Made by a program: the position numbers and the translations under genes. Below the pieces are notes generated by a model, which searched no databases, was not told the origin of the DNA, and saw only the letters and a list, made by a program, of their open reading frames with translations. This document shows positions 6,627 through 15,535 of a stretch of DNA of 15,596 bases, in pieces (positions within the stretch are counted from its first letter, which is position 1; each line of letters starts with the position of its first letter). This DNA is from Bacteroidales bacterium (lineage in GTDB: Bacteria; Bacteroidota; Bacteroidia; Bacteroidales; Muribaculaceae), in assembly GCA_004554255.1 (NCBI GenBank), contig SFNC01000041.1, forward strand, positions 1 through 15,596, read 5' to 3'.

Positions 6627-8147
6627 TTATTTACCCATAATCTTGACATTGTCAAGGAACCAGCGCATAGCGGGAGCCGAGTCGGCTACGGGCCACTGAG
6701 CGTCGCAGTTGCGGAAGGTGATGGTAGAACCTTTCTTCAGCACACCTGCGGGGATCTGGATAGTTACTTTACGCCACTCGTACTTGGAGTTGTCAGCGGC
6801 GTCCCAAACGGGTACGTCGAAGAACATCTCTTCACCGTCTTTAGCGATAATCACAACAATCTGAGTGGGGTCCCATTTACCTGAGCCCTGGCGCTGCGAG
6901 CACCAGTCGAATGTCAGTTCGGCGCTTGCTTCGGCGGGAACGTCGTATTCAATAGGCATCTTGATACCGGAGTAGTAACCGGTGAGACCGAACTTGATGT
7001 AGTTGGTCTGGATGTAAGCCTGGGCTTTGGGCTCACGTGCCTTCTTGGAAGAGGCATGTGTAGCCAGGATTTCGTAACCCTTGGCAAGGAGTGCGTCGTA
7101 AGCCGATACGCCGTCCACAACGGGAGTACCAAGCTGCGGAGCTATTGCATCGGGGTTGTCGGTTTCAACAGTAGAACCTGCGGGCGAGCCGTTACCAACA
7201 GCCGACCAGGGAGCCAGCCATTCAAAGTCTTCGCTGAAGAAGATGGCGTTAACCAGACCGAGGTCTTGCACCTCGTTAATGATAAGGTTGACGATGGGCG
7301 AAGCAGTACCGGCGTTGAAAGCTGAAACTTTTACGCGGTGACCGTTGAGCGAAGCCCAGTCAATGTCCTTGGCAACTTCAACAGCGAAACCGCTCATCTT
7401 GGCCTCACCAACGGTGATGTTGTTGCCGTCAACGATACCGGTCATGGTAACGTATTCGCGAACCTTGGAGGCATAAGTCTCAATTTCAGCGGTAATGTCC
7501 TTGGGTGCGGGCAGAACAGCAGCAGTACCTTCGATAACATATCTGTCAAGAGCGAGAACAGCCATGTTGCGTGCATCGCTGGCACGTTCGCCGTACAGGC
7601 TGAGGGTATTGCCCTTTGCAGGAGCGGCGTCGGAGATTACTTTCAGGTTGTTAGTACCATCGGTAACAACGAAACCACCGTCCAGTACAGTTGTAACAGT
7701 CACATTCTTCAGTACGGCAACCTCCTCGTCCTTCAGAGCGTCCACATCGCTGATAGTGATGGGCTGAACATCGCGGAACTTGTCGCCGTCCTGGCGGATG
7801 ATTACGTGAGCTTCAGAAGCTTTGGTAACGCCCTTGAATACAACATCGTCCTTACGGGGATTGTCGGGAGCGCCATCGCGCATGTTGGGCTGAACGGAGA
7901 TACGCACCTCAGTGGTACCGTCGCCATGGTCGGGTTCAACCATAACCCAGTCGGCATGCTGGCAAGTCCAGGCACCGTCCGAGTAAACGGTAATAATCTT
8001 TGCCTCGGGCTGCTCGGCTGAGTAGTTCAGACCGGAAGCGGTAGCGAGCACTGCCTTAGCAACATTTGTATCGTCATCGCTGCATGCCGACACCGAAAAT
8101 CCCAGCACAGCAACGAGAGCGAGAATATATAAATTAAACTTTTTCAT
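6627..8147 (-). CDS. Surface lipoprotein with BACON, OB-like and C-terminal beta-sandwich domains
   Basis: The last gene of the operon encodes a 506-residue lipoprotein. Signal peptide ends SVSAC with Cys22 as lipid site; the following SDDD resembles the acidic export signal of Bacteroidetes surface lipoproteins. Residues about 35-120 look like a BACON domain (AWTCQHADWVMVEP core, ending HVIIRQDGD). Residues about 126-210 (LKNVTVTTV, GGFVVTDGTNNLKV, KGNTLSLYGE) have the strand pattern of OB folds seen in secreted nucleases and DUF5689-type proteins, and about 218-295 (VTMTGIVDGNNI, LNGHRVKVSAF) look like a second copy. Residues about 300-506 (FFSEDFEW to WFLDNVKIMGK) form a jelly-roll/choice-of-anchor-J-type sandwich. 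No catalytic motif was seen. The likely role is binding substrate at the cell surface beside SusCD; the ligand is unknown. It starts 24 bp after the SusD stop. Confidence 0.8.
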   Translation of the reverse strand: MKKFNLYILALVAVLGFSVSACSDDDTNVAKAVLATASGLNYSAEQPEAKIITVYSDGAWTCQHADWVMVEPDHGDGTTEVRISVQPNMRDGAPDNPRKDDVVFKGVTKASEAHVIIRQDGDKFRDVQPITISDVDALKDEEVAVLKNVTVTTVLDGGFVVTDGTNNLKVISDAAPAKGNTLSLYGERASDARNMAVLALDRYVIEGTAAVLPAPKDITAEIETYASKVREYVTMTGIVDGNNITVGEAKMSGFAVEVAKDIDWASLNGHRVKVSAFNAGTASPIVNLIINEVQDLGLVNAIFFSEDFEWLAPWSAVGNGSPAGSTVETDNPDAIAPQLGTPVVDGVSAYDALLAKGYEILATHASSKKAREPKAQAYIQTNYIKFGLTGYYSGIKMPIEYDVPAEASAELTFDWCSQRQGSGKWDPTQIVVIIAKDGEEMFFDVPVWDAADNSKYEWRKVTIQIPAGVLKKGSTITFRNCDAQWPVADSAPAMRWFLDNVKIMGK

Positions 8148-8171
8148 AACTAATGATAATTATTGCGTGAA

Positions 8172-9971
8172 TTACTTCCAGCCGGGGTTCTGTTTGAGGT
8201 TCTTGTTAAGACCGAGTTCATCTGAGGGGATGGGTTTGAGATAGTCACGCTCCTCATTGAATCCGTAACGTACCGATTTCACACCCTTGTGGTAGTCGTA
8301 GTAACCATGCGAACCTTCGGTGAGGAAAATGTCCTTGTCAAGCTCGTAAACATTCACGCCGGCACCGGCAGAAGGCTTGTTCGAGCCGTTTGCATACAGA
8401 ATCATGTCAGTCTTGCCGTTGCCGGAGAGGTCATATTCGCCGGGACCGTCAAGGTACACACCCAGGAGATCCTGGTCGAGGCACTTACCGGCTTTCCAGC
8501 GGAAGAGGTCGGCAATGCGGGTACCTTCCTGCACAAGTTCGATAGCGCGCTCGCGGCGGATTTCAAGAATCACACCCTTGTTTGCGCCGGTAACATTGGG
8601 GAAACCGGTTTCTGCGCTTGCCATGTAGGGGTCGGGGTTGGCGTTGGCAGCAGCCATATTGAGGGCGGGCATACCGGCGCGTGCGCGAATCAGGTTCACA
8701 GAAGCGTCAAGGTCGGCCTGTGTGAGAGTACCGAGTTCGGCCTTAGCCTCGGCATAGTTCAGGAGAACTTCTGCATAACGGAAAACGGGAAGGTCGCAGG
8801 TAGAGCGGTCGGGACGGTCAACGTTCTTACCGTTATCGTCGGGGTTCTGAACGTATTTGATGGGGCAGTAACCGGTTACAGACAGTTCAAAGTCGGCAGG
8901 GAGAATGGCTGTCTTTCCTATACGGTGATAACCGAGGCCACGTACACTCTGAGAGAGACGGGGGTCACGGTCCTTCATTTCATCAACGAACGACATTGTC
9001 TGCCAACCGTTTTTGTCGGTGAAGCGAGAACCGTCCTTCATCAGGTACGAGCACACAAACTTGCGGGTGTATCCGGGTCGTCCCTGTGTGGCTGTCATAG
9101 CGAAACCGGTTGCATTGTGCAGAGATCCGGTTGCAGCCATGAACGAGATAGCGAGGATGTACTCGTTACCGTCGGCAACTTCCTTCACGAAGAGGTCCTG
9201 ATAGTCCTGATCAGGCTTACCGGTTGAGTACAGTTTGTACTCGCCACGGTCCATAAGAGTCTTGGCAGCTTCTGCAGCCTGCTCCAGATAGAAGTTGGCA
9301 TCGTGACCACCCTCGAAGGTGAGGCCGTGATATTTGCGGTAAGTGCCTTCATAGAGGCAGAACTCGGCCTTGAGCGCCAGAGCGGCACCCTTGGTGAGGC
9401 GGAAAGTGGGATTCTTTTCCTGAGCCTTTGAGGGAAGATTTGCAATAGCGAAATCAATATCCTCAAGCATGTTGGACATTACTACTTCGCGGCTGTCGCG
9501 TGCCTTGTACAGCGCGGGGTCGGCCGAGCCGAGCTCGGTGGTGTACCAGGGCACATCGCCGAAATCCTTTACCTTGTCAAAATAGAAGTAAGCGCGGAAG
9601 AAGCGTGCCACAGCCGAATATTTGGCAACGGCAGCCTGGTCGGGGCACTTGTCGGTATTTCCGAGCAGAGTGTTGATACGGCGCAGGTTGGACCAGGACC
9701 AGCCACCGCCCGATGTGGGCACGGTGCGGCGGGAGCCACCGAGCATAAGATTGCTTAGGGTCTTCTGGATAACCAAATCGCTCTGCTCATCATATTCGTT
9801 CTTAGGCAGCAGATTGTTATACAGGGGGTTGGTGAACATTTCAAGCGCGGTAGCATCGTTGAAATATGATTCACCCGAAAGCCTGTCTTTTGGTGTTACG
9901 TCAAGGTTGCTCTCGCATGAAGCGAGGCCTACGGCGCAGCATGATAATATAATGGGAATGAACTTTTTCAT
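8172..9971 (-). CDS. SusD/RagB-like outer-membrane nutrient-binding lipoprotein
   Basis: A 599-residue SusD-family lipoprotein, the surface lid that captures substrate for its SusC partner. The signal peptide ends LASC with Cys19 lipidated, followed by ESNLDVTPKDRL, the usual SusD start. N-terminal SusD-like domain: YNNLLP near 51-56, RRINTLL near 97-103, then FFRAYFYFDKVKDFGDVPW near 124-142. The C-terminal RagB/SusD domain shows PVFRYAEVLLNYAEAKAELG, INLIRARAGMPAL-type and EIRRERAIELVQEGTRIADL helices typical of the family. Length is normal (about 500-650). It starts 21 bp after the SusC stop, so the pair is co-transcribed. Substrate cannot be read from the sequence. Confidence 0.96.
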   Translation of the reverse strand: MKKFIPIILSCCAVGLASCESNLDVTPKDRLSGESYFNDATALEMFTNPLYNNLLPKNEYDEQSDLVIQKTLSNLMLGGSRRTVPTSGGGWSWSNLRRINTLLGNTDKCPDQAAVAKYSAVARFFRAYFYFDKVKDFGDVPWYTTELGSADPALYKARDSREVVMSNMLEDIDFAIANLPSKAQEKNPTFRLTKGAALALKAEFCLYEGTYRKYHGLTFEGGHDANFYLEQAAEAAKTLMDRGEYKLYSTGKPDQDYQDLFVKEVADGNEYILAISFMAATGSLHNATGFAMTATQGRPGYTRKFVCSYLMKDGSRFTDKNGWQTMSFVDEMKDRDPRLSQSVRGLGYHRIGKTAILPADFELSVTGYCPIKYVQNPDDNGKNVDRPDRSTCDLPVFRYAEVLLNYAEAKAELGTLTQADLDASVNLIRARAGMPALNMAAANANPDPYMASAETGFPNVTGANKGVILEIRRERAIELVQEGTRIADLFRWKAGKCLDQDLLGVYLDGPGEYDLSGNGKTDMILYANGSNKPSAGAGVNVYELDKDIFLTEGSHGYYDYHKGVKSVRYGFNEERDYLKPIPSDELGLNKNLKQNPGWK

Positions 9972-9992
9972 ATTAAGAAAATTTCAAAATTA

Positions 9993-12900
9993 TTAGAATG
10001 CGATATCCAGACCGAACATGTAAGTCTTGGGCCAGGGATAGAACATGTTATTGCGAACATTGTCACCGCGGTTGAAAGTAGCTTCCGGGTCGATGTACGG
10101 AGTGCGTTTTTTCAGGGGTGACCAGTAGCAGAGGTTCTCGGCTGTGAAGTACACACGGATGCGGTCAATGCTGATACGTTTTGTCAGGTTAGTGGGAACG
10201 GTGTAACCTACGGTCAGGTTTTTGAAGCGCAGGTAACGTACGTTCTGCAGGTAACGGTTGTTGATAGAAGTCGACGCCTTCAGGTTGTAAGAAGTTGAAG
10301 CGTAAGCGACGGGACGGGGGAAGTAAGCGTTGGGGTTATCCTCGCTCCACTGCTCGGTGAGCATGTACTTGGGCATGAACGAGGTGTAGGGATAACCGTA
10401 GCAGCCCCAGAAGCCCATGAGCTGACCGTGAGGATACCAGTAGTGGTTACCGGTGCCCTGGAAGAAGGCGCTTACATCAAATCCGAAGTAACGCAGAGAA
10501 GCGGTGAAACCGTACTGCAGAGAGGGCAGAGAGTTACCGAGTTTTTTGAGGTCACCGTGGTTGTGCAGAGAGTTAACGGGGACAACCTTCCATTCGGTAT
10601 TCTCGGGGTTGTTAACCATGTCCGCATGTGCGGCTTCCCATTCTGCATCACCCTGAATCAGGTACTGGGTACCGTTGGTGATCATGGTAGAGTTACCGTT
10701 GTTTACAACGCCGTCACCGTTTACGTCAACGTAACGGACGTCACCGGCCTGATAGCCGCCGGGGAGTCCCCAAAGAACCTGGCTGAGGTCTACGTTCTTC
10801 TGATACTCGGCAACTTCCTCGTCGCTCTGGAAGAGACCGTCGATGGTATAACCCCAGATATCACCCATGCGCATGCCGGGATAGTAATAGTTGTAGTATT
10901 TACCATCGTCACTGTATGAGAGGAGCTTGCTGGGGTTGTTATTGAACTTGGTGATTTCTGAACGATAGTCAGACAGAGTTGCACCGATGCTGTAAGACAG
11001 GGGTTTGCCAAAGAGCATTACATTGTCATTCCAGGTGAGCGAGAGCTCATAACCTTTGGTACGCAGGTCTGCATTGTTCATTTCGGGAACGCCGGCACCG
11101 TAAACAGCGGGGAGTTTCATACCGTCGGTAAGCATGTCCTTGGTGTCACGGATGTAAACGTCGCCGGTGAACGACAGGCGGTTGTTGAAGAAGTTCAGGT
11201 CAAGACCCAGGTCATACTGGTGTGTCTTTTCCCAAGTGAGGTCAGAAGCAATGGGGTCGCCGAGCGAGGTGTATTTACCGGGAACGGTAGTGTCACCAAA
11301 GTTGAACGAGCCGAAGTTGTGGCTGGTTACAAGACGGATGTAAGTGTAGTACGAAGAAACGGCCTGGTTACCGAGCACACCGTAAGAGGCACGGATTTTA
11401 CCGTTGGAGAGCCAGCTGCGTGTGCGCTCCATGAATTTTTCCTCGGTGAAGCGCCATCCCAGAGAACCGGAGGGGAAGAAGCCCCAGCGGTGACCGCGGG
11501 CGAAACGAGAAGAACCGTCGTAACGGCCGGAGAGTTCTGCCAGATATTTACCCTTGTAGTCGTAGTTGATACGACCGAAGATACCCTGCAGTTTGTACTG
11601 GTTCTGACCACCGGAAACAGAAGTTACCACCTGACCGGCGGGGTTTGTACCCACGAGGTTAAGGTCGTCCAGGTCTTCACTGATAAGGTACTGACCGTTT
11701 GCGCCTACAGTCTTGGTGTTCATGGTCTCGTAGTTGTAACCGGCCATGACAGTAAGGTTGTGGGCGTCGTTCCAGGTGTTGGTGTAAGTACCGTAAGCAT
11801 TTACAGAGTAGTAGTTGCGTGTACCGATGCTCTCGGTGAGGTTATTGAGACCGGCGCCGGTGTCGTAAGCATCCATCTCATCGTCGGGATACATACGATA
11901 AGGCATCGGGTTGGCACGGTGTGTATTGCGTGTCTGATAGAAACGGTAGGTGAAGTCAGCGATGAACTGGAAGTGCTTCACGGGCTCTATAGTAAGACGA
12001 GAGGTGTTAACAAATTCAGTTTTGCGGTCGGTATTGCGGTGGCCGCCCTCGCCCTGCATTATATGACGTCCGTTGGCGACTCGATAATTTCCGAGATACG
12101 GAGTAGCATACAGCCATGAACCGTCGGGGTTCTTCATGGGGAATAAAGCCAGAGCATGACGTCCCGAGTAAGAGAACGTATCTTCAATTGATCCGTTACC
12201 CTGGAAGTAGTAAGATGAGCCGTAGAACGAAGTGTTGTTAGAGAAAGAGGCCCATTTGTTGATGGCGAAATCGAGTTTCGCACGCAGGTTGAAGCGTTTG
12301 TACTTATCGTGGTCGAGAGCAAGCACACCTTCGCGCTGCTCTAAACCTCCGGAAAGGAAGTATTTGTATTTGTCCTTGCCTCCGCTCAGCGAGATATTGT
12401 GCTGCTGAACGGGGTGAGTGTCGCGGTACAGCATGTGGTACCAGTCGTAGTTACCATAGTAGTACCACTGGTTGCGGCCGTTGCGGTTTTCCATAACGAT
12501 CCAGGGGCGGTCGGGGTGCTCTTTCTTATCGTTTACACGGGCGAGGAGCTGCTGGTAGTCATAGTCAGTGTAACCCTGTACATAGTTAGTGTTGTTGGTA
12601 GCCTGCCAGAACTTGTTGACAGTAACAGCCGACCAATAACCCTGAGTCACGTAGTCGTTGCTGGTGGTGGAGCCTTCCCAACCGATACGGCCGTTATAGC
12701 GAACGGTGGTCTTGCCTTCCTTGCTGGCACCGGATTTGGTGGTAACGAGGATAACACCGAATGCTGCGCGGGCACCGTAAACGGCAGCGGCGGCAGCGTC
12801 CTTGATAACCGAGATAGACTCAACGTCGTTGGGGTTAACTGTGTTCATGTCACCGATAGAACCGTCGATGAGCACGAGGGGACCGGTGGAGCTGGAGCTG

Positions 12901-13424
12901 ATAGACTCCTGACCGCGGATGTTGATGGAGGCGGCCTGTCCGGGAACACCCGAGCTGGTGGAGATGTTAAGACCGGGGACCGAACCCTGAAGCATGTTCG
13001 AGATGTTCGATGATGTGCGGCCTTCCAGCTTGCTACCGTCCACAGAGGCAACGGCGCCGGTGAGGTTTACTTTTTTCTGTGTACCGTAACCGATAACGAC
13101 TGTTTCGTTAAGGGTGGTGGCATTCTCCTTCATGACCACGTTTACTGTAGTCTGGCCGGGAGCAACTTTTATCTTCTGTGTGTCGTAGCCGATGTAGGCG
13201 AACTGCACAACAGTTTCTTTGGCGGGAAGTTTGATTGAGAACTTACCGTCTATGTCAGTGATGGCCGTTGTCGCGGCCCCCGGGACGGTGATCGATACGC
13301 CAATCAGAGGCTCATCATCCGGGTCGTACACCGTACCGGTTACAGTGCGATCCTGCGCGAATGCTATGGATGTGCACGTAAGCAGCATGATGACGGTCAG
13401 AAATAAATTTTTGACTGATTTCAT
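9993..13424 (-). CDS. SusC/RagA-like TonB-dependent outer-membrane transporter
   Basis: A 1143-residue TonB-dependent transporter that imports substrate held by the SusD lipoprotein. Signal peptide 1-23 (AFA before QDRTVTG); carboxypeptidase-regulatory-like domain about 27-100 (VTGTVYDPDDEPLIGVSI start, TDIDGKFSI, YIGYDTQ); TonB-box-like ETVVIGYGTQ near 107-116 with the SusC-family KKVNLTGAV following; plug about 117-232 (INIRGQ at 167-172, VESISVIKDAAAAAVYGARAAFGVILVTTKSG at 201-232, stated here by its ends VESISV and TTKSG); then a 22-strand barrel ending in the aromatic YMFGLDIAF. There is no STN domain, so no sign of direct anti-sigma signalling. Length is normal. It begins 74 bp after the phosphoesterase stop, with a GC-rich hairpin between. 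Confidence 0.97.
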   Translation of the reverse strand: MKSVKNLFLTVIMLLTCTSIAFAQDRTVTGTVYDPDDEPLIGVSITVPGAATTAITDIDGKFSIKLPAKETVVQFAYIGYDTQKIKVAPGQTTVNVVMKENATTLNETVVIGYGTQKKVNLTGAVASVDGSKLEGRTSSNISNMLQGSVPGLNISTSSGVPGQAASINIRGQESISSSSTGPLVLIDGSIGDMNTVNPNDVESISVIKDAAAAAVYGARAAFGVILVTTKSGASKEGKTTVRYNGRIGWEGSTTSNDYVTQGYWSAVTVNKFWQATNNTNYVQGYTDYDYQQLLARVNDKKEHPDRPWIVMENRNGRNQWYYYGNYDWYHMLYRDTHPVQQHNISLSGGKDKYKYFLSGGLEQREGVLALDHDKYKRFNLRAKLDFAINKWASFSNNTSFYGSSYYFQGNGSIEDTFSYSGRHALALFPMKNPDGSWLYATPYLGNYRVANGRHIMQGEGGHRNTDRKTEFVNTSRLTIEPVKHFQFIADFTYRFYQTRNTHRANPMPYRMYPDDEMDAYDTGAGLNNLTESIGTRNYYSVNAYGTYTNTWNDAHNLTVMAGYNYETMNTKTVGANGQYLISEDLDDLNLVGTNPAGQVVTSVSGGQNQYKLQGIFGRINYDYKGKYLAELSGRYDGSSRFARGHRWGFFPSGSLGWRFTEEKFMERTRSWLSNGKIRASYGVLGNQAVSSYYTYIRLVTSHNFGSFNFGDTTVPGKYTSLGDPIASDLTWEKTHQYDLGLDLNFFNNRLSFTGDVYIRDTKDMLTDGMKLPAVYGAGVPEMNNADLRTKGYELSLTWNDNVMLFGKPLSYSIGATLSDYRSEITKFNNNPSKLLSYSDDGKYYNYYYPGMRMGDIWGYTIDGLFQSDEEVAEYQKNVDLSQVLWGLPGGYQAGDVRYVDVNGDGVVNNGNSTMITNGTQYLIQGDAEWEAAHADMVNNPENTEWKVVPVNSLHNHGDLKKLGNSLPSLQYGFTASLRYFGFDVSAFFQGTGNHYWYPHGQLMGFWGCYGYPYTSFMPKYMLTEQWSEDNPNAYFPRPVAYASTSYNLKASTSINNRYLQNVRYLRFKNLTVGYTVPTNLTKRISIDRIRVYFTAENLCYWSPLKKRTPYIDPEATFNRGDNVRNNMFYPWPKTYMFGLDIAF

Positions 13425-13461
13425 AATTATAGGATTGATTGATTAGATTTCCGGTCTGATT

Positions 13462-13488
13462 GGCAGGGACGCACGGGGCGCCCCTGCC
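13462..13488 (-). promoter_or_regulatory. GC-rich hairpin between the phosphoesterase and susC genes
   Basis: A perfect 7-bp stem GGCAGGG/CCCTGCC (13462-13468 with 13482-13488) closes a 13-nt GC-rich loop in an otherwise AT-rich 74-bp spacer. No T-run follows on the minus strand, so it is not a standard terminator. It may act as an mRNA-stability or partial-attenuation element separating expression of the first gene from susC; this is inference. Confidence 0.5.
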
Positions 13489-13498
13489 GTTTATGGTA

Positions 13499-15466
13499 TC
13501 AGAGATTTACTTTGTAAGCCTCGGTAGAGAATGCTTTGGGACGCTGCATTTCCTCGGTCCAGGTGTGTCCGAATTCGTCCTTGACGGTGATAACCAGGTC
13601 GGTATCGGCATCGGGAGCTGTAACCTTGAAGAAATGGCAGAACTTAACAGTGGGGAAGTTGGGGGCGCTTGAAACGTCCTTGTTGAAACGTTTGACAGTC
13701 TGAGCGGCGATGTGCAGCGGGTCGTAAGCCTGAACAGCGGTAGCGGTGAGGGCGGCACCGTCCTTGGTGGTTACAGATACAGTCCACTTGGGATTGTAAT
13801 TCCAGACGTTGATGAGCACCTCGTTCTTCTTATCGCCGGTGTAATCGGCAACGATGCTCTGGAAGGTTGCGCGAACGGTGGCGTTCTTAAGGTTGGGAAC
13901 GTCGTCGAGCGAGAACGATACATTGTTAAGGTCGTATGCGCGGAACTGGTAGTTCTCGTCGCGGCCGAAAGTCTTGTAGATGTTGCTGAGTTCTTTTCCC
14001 TTAACATCCCAGACCATGTATCCCGAGGGAGCACCGTCGGGGGCAACGAGGCAACCGGGGGTGAGGCTGCCGGAGTACCACCAGTCGGAGCATACGGCGG
14101 GAACGTTGTGTTCGTAGATGTCCTTGCCGCCGGTAACAGAGTGGCTGGGCTGAACGTTGTAGTTCTTGTGGGTGTGGCCGGTAACGAAGTGTACGGTGTA
14201 GCCGTTCACGATGTTGAGGAGCTCGTCGGTGTTATCGAGGCCTTTCCTGAAGCTGGTGGCACCCGAGGGATAGAATACGGGAGCGTGCATGGCGATGAAC
14301 ACGGGAGTTGCCTTGTCTACGTTAGCGAGGTCCTTGCGCAGCCATTCCAGCTGTTCGGCAACGAGTTTCTCGGCGTACTTGCGGCTGGTGGTGCCGTCGT
14401 ATGTAGAGCAGTCGATGTCGTCAAGAACAACGTAGTGTATGTTACCAATATTAAATGAGTAGTAGTTGGGAGCAACGATAGAGCGGAAAGCCTGTTTTGC
14501 ACCGACATTTGATGTAGTCTTGTAGTCGTTGTCGTGGTTACCGATAACGTGGTACATGATAACGTCGCTTACGCACTCGTTGATAGTGGAAACATAGTTG
14601 TTGAGGTTGAACTTGTTGTCGTACCAGTAGAGGTCCCAAGACATGTCACCGAGAGTAACGGCGTAGATCTTGCCGGAGCCCTGGGCGCCGCGGTACTTGT
14701 TGAAGTCGTTCATGACAGCCTTGAACTGGGTGATGTCGCTGTTGCGATTGGCCAGGTGCATGTCACCGAGGAAGATGACCTTGTAGTTGTCCTGGCTGCC
14801 TACAGACTTCAGGGCGAAGTCGATACGCTCGGGAACAGCGTCGGTAAGGCGGGTGTACTTGTGGATCTGGGGCATCACACCATCTGTTGCGGGCTCGTAG
14901 CCGGCGGGAACGGTGTAATACACGTATCCGAGACGTTTTGTGGATTTGATGCGGTAAACACCATCCTGGTCGGTGAGAACCACCTCGTCACCGTCGGTTA
15001 CCTGTACGCCTTCGATACCGTTACCGGCAGCGTCGGCCACAACACCGTAGATGGTGGCGTTCTGGGGATCGATAGAGCGCTCGACAACAGTGATGGCGGT
15101 GAAGCCTACTGTTTTGCGACGGTCGCCACGCTTAATAATCACGTGGTAGTTGCCGCTTTCCAGAGCGTCGGGGACAGCAATGGAGAATGCGTTCTCGGTT
15201 ACACCGGTAACGGTACATTCGGTAAGAATACCGCTGCCGTTTTCCAGCAGAATCAAATCGCCGTCGACAGGAGCTTTACCCTCGTTGACAGCGAAAGTCA
15301 GATACTGACCTTTTTCGGCAACCATCGATGCGGGAACGGTGAAGTCCACATCAAAGCTCTTGGCAAGAGCATTGGTATCGGGACCGTCATCGCTGCATGA
15401 TGTCACTGTGGCGGCGCCGGATAATACGGCCAGACACAGGAGCGCAGAATAAAAAATCTTTTTCAT
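13499..15466 (-). CDS. Calcineurin-like metallophosphoesterase lipoprotein
   Basis: The first gene of the operon encodes a 655-residue lipoprotein hydrolase of phosphate mono- or diesters. Signal peptide ends TVTSC with Cys24 lipidated and SDDG after it, suggesting surface or outer-membrane location. Residues about 35-125 form an extra beta-rich domain of unknown role. Residues about 138-220 (IYGVVADAAGNGIEGVQV, TDQDGVYRI) match a MetallophosN/carboxypeptidase-regulatory-like fold. The catalytic domain about 227-435 has every metal-binding motif: GDMH at 234-237, GDMSWD at 273-278, GNHDND at 309-314, MHAPV at 393-397 and GHTH at 430-433. Residues about 455-645 correspond to the MetallophosC sandwich (WWYSG start). 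The intact site implies an active enzyme; the substrate is unknown. With no glycoside hydrolase in the window, this is the operon's only visible enzyme. The ATG at 15466 begins the signal peptide. Confidence 0.93.
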   Translation of the reverse strand: MKKIFYSALLCLAVLSGAATVTSCSDDGPDTNALAKSFDVDFTVPASMVAEKGQYLTFAVNEGKAPVDGDLILLENGSGILTECTVTGVTENAFSIAVPDALESGNYHVIIKRGDRRKTVGFTAITVVERSIDPQNATIYGVVADAAGNGIEGVQVTDGDEVVLTDQDGVYRIKSTKRLGYVYYTVPAGYEPATDGVMPQIHKYTRLTDAVPERIDFALKSVGSQDNYKVIFLGDMHLANRNSDITQFKAVMNDFNKYRGAQGSGKIYAVTLGDMSWDLYWYDNKFNLNNYVSTINECVSDVIMYHVIGNHDNDYKTTSNVGAKQAFRSIVAPNYYSFNIGNIHYVVLDDIDCSTYDGTTSRKYAEKLVAEQLEWLRKDLANVDKATPVFIAMHAPVFYPSGATSFRKGLDNTDELLNIVNGYTVHFVTGHTHKNYNVQPSHSVTGGKDIYEHNVPAVCSDWWYSGSLTPGCLVAPDGAPSGYMVWDVKGKELSNIYKTFGRDENYQFRAYDLNNVSFSLDDVPNLKNATVRATFQSIVADYTGDKKNEVLINVWNYNPKWTVSVTTKDGAALTATAVQAYDPLHIAAQTVKRFNKDVSSAPNFPTVKFCHFFKVTAPDADTDLVITVKDEFGHTWTEEMQRPKAFSTEAYKVNL

Positions 15467-15511
15467 GAATGTTTATTGATTGGGTTAATTATTTAATATA
15501 CATAGCATTAT

Positions 15512-15535
15512 AGCTCCCTGTAAATACAGGAAGCT
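15512..15535. promoter_or_regulatory. Inverted repeat upstream of the operon (possible operator)
   Basis: Two 11-bp arms, AGCTCCCTGTA (15512-15522) and TACAGGAAGCT (15525-15535), are inverted copies with one mismatch around a central AA. The symmetry sits 46 bp upstream of the phosphoesterase ATG. A 2-nt centre suits a dimeric DNA-binding protein better than an RNA hairpin. No full promoter match is visible between here and the window edge at 15596, so its position relative to the transcription start is unknown. Confidence 0.45.

Noticed and set aside
6375..6699. Plus-strand frames of about 70-80 codons across the intron and operon terminator
   Set aside because: They run antisense through structured intron RNA and a terminator and show no protein-like features.
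8289..9227. Long plus-strand frame of 312 codons opposite the SusD gene, and similar long frames opposite susC and the phosphoesterase
   Set aside because: These mirror the codon bias of strongly supported minus-strand genes; low-complexity valine/glycine-rich translations and no domain.
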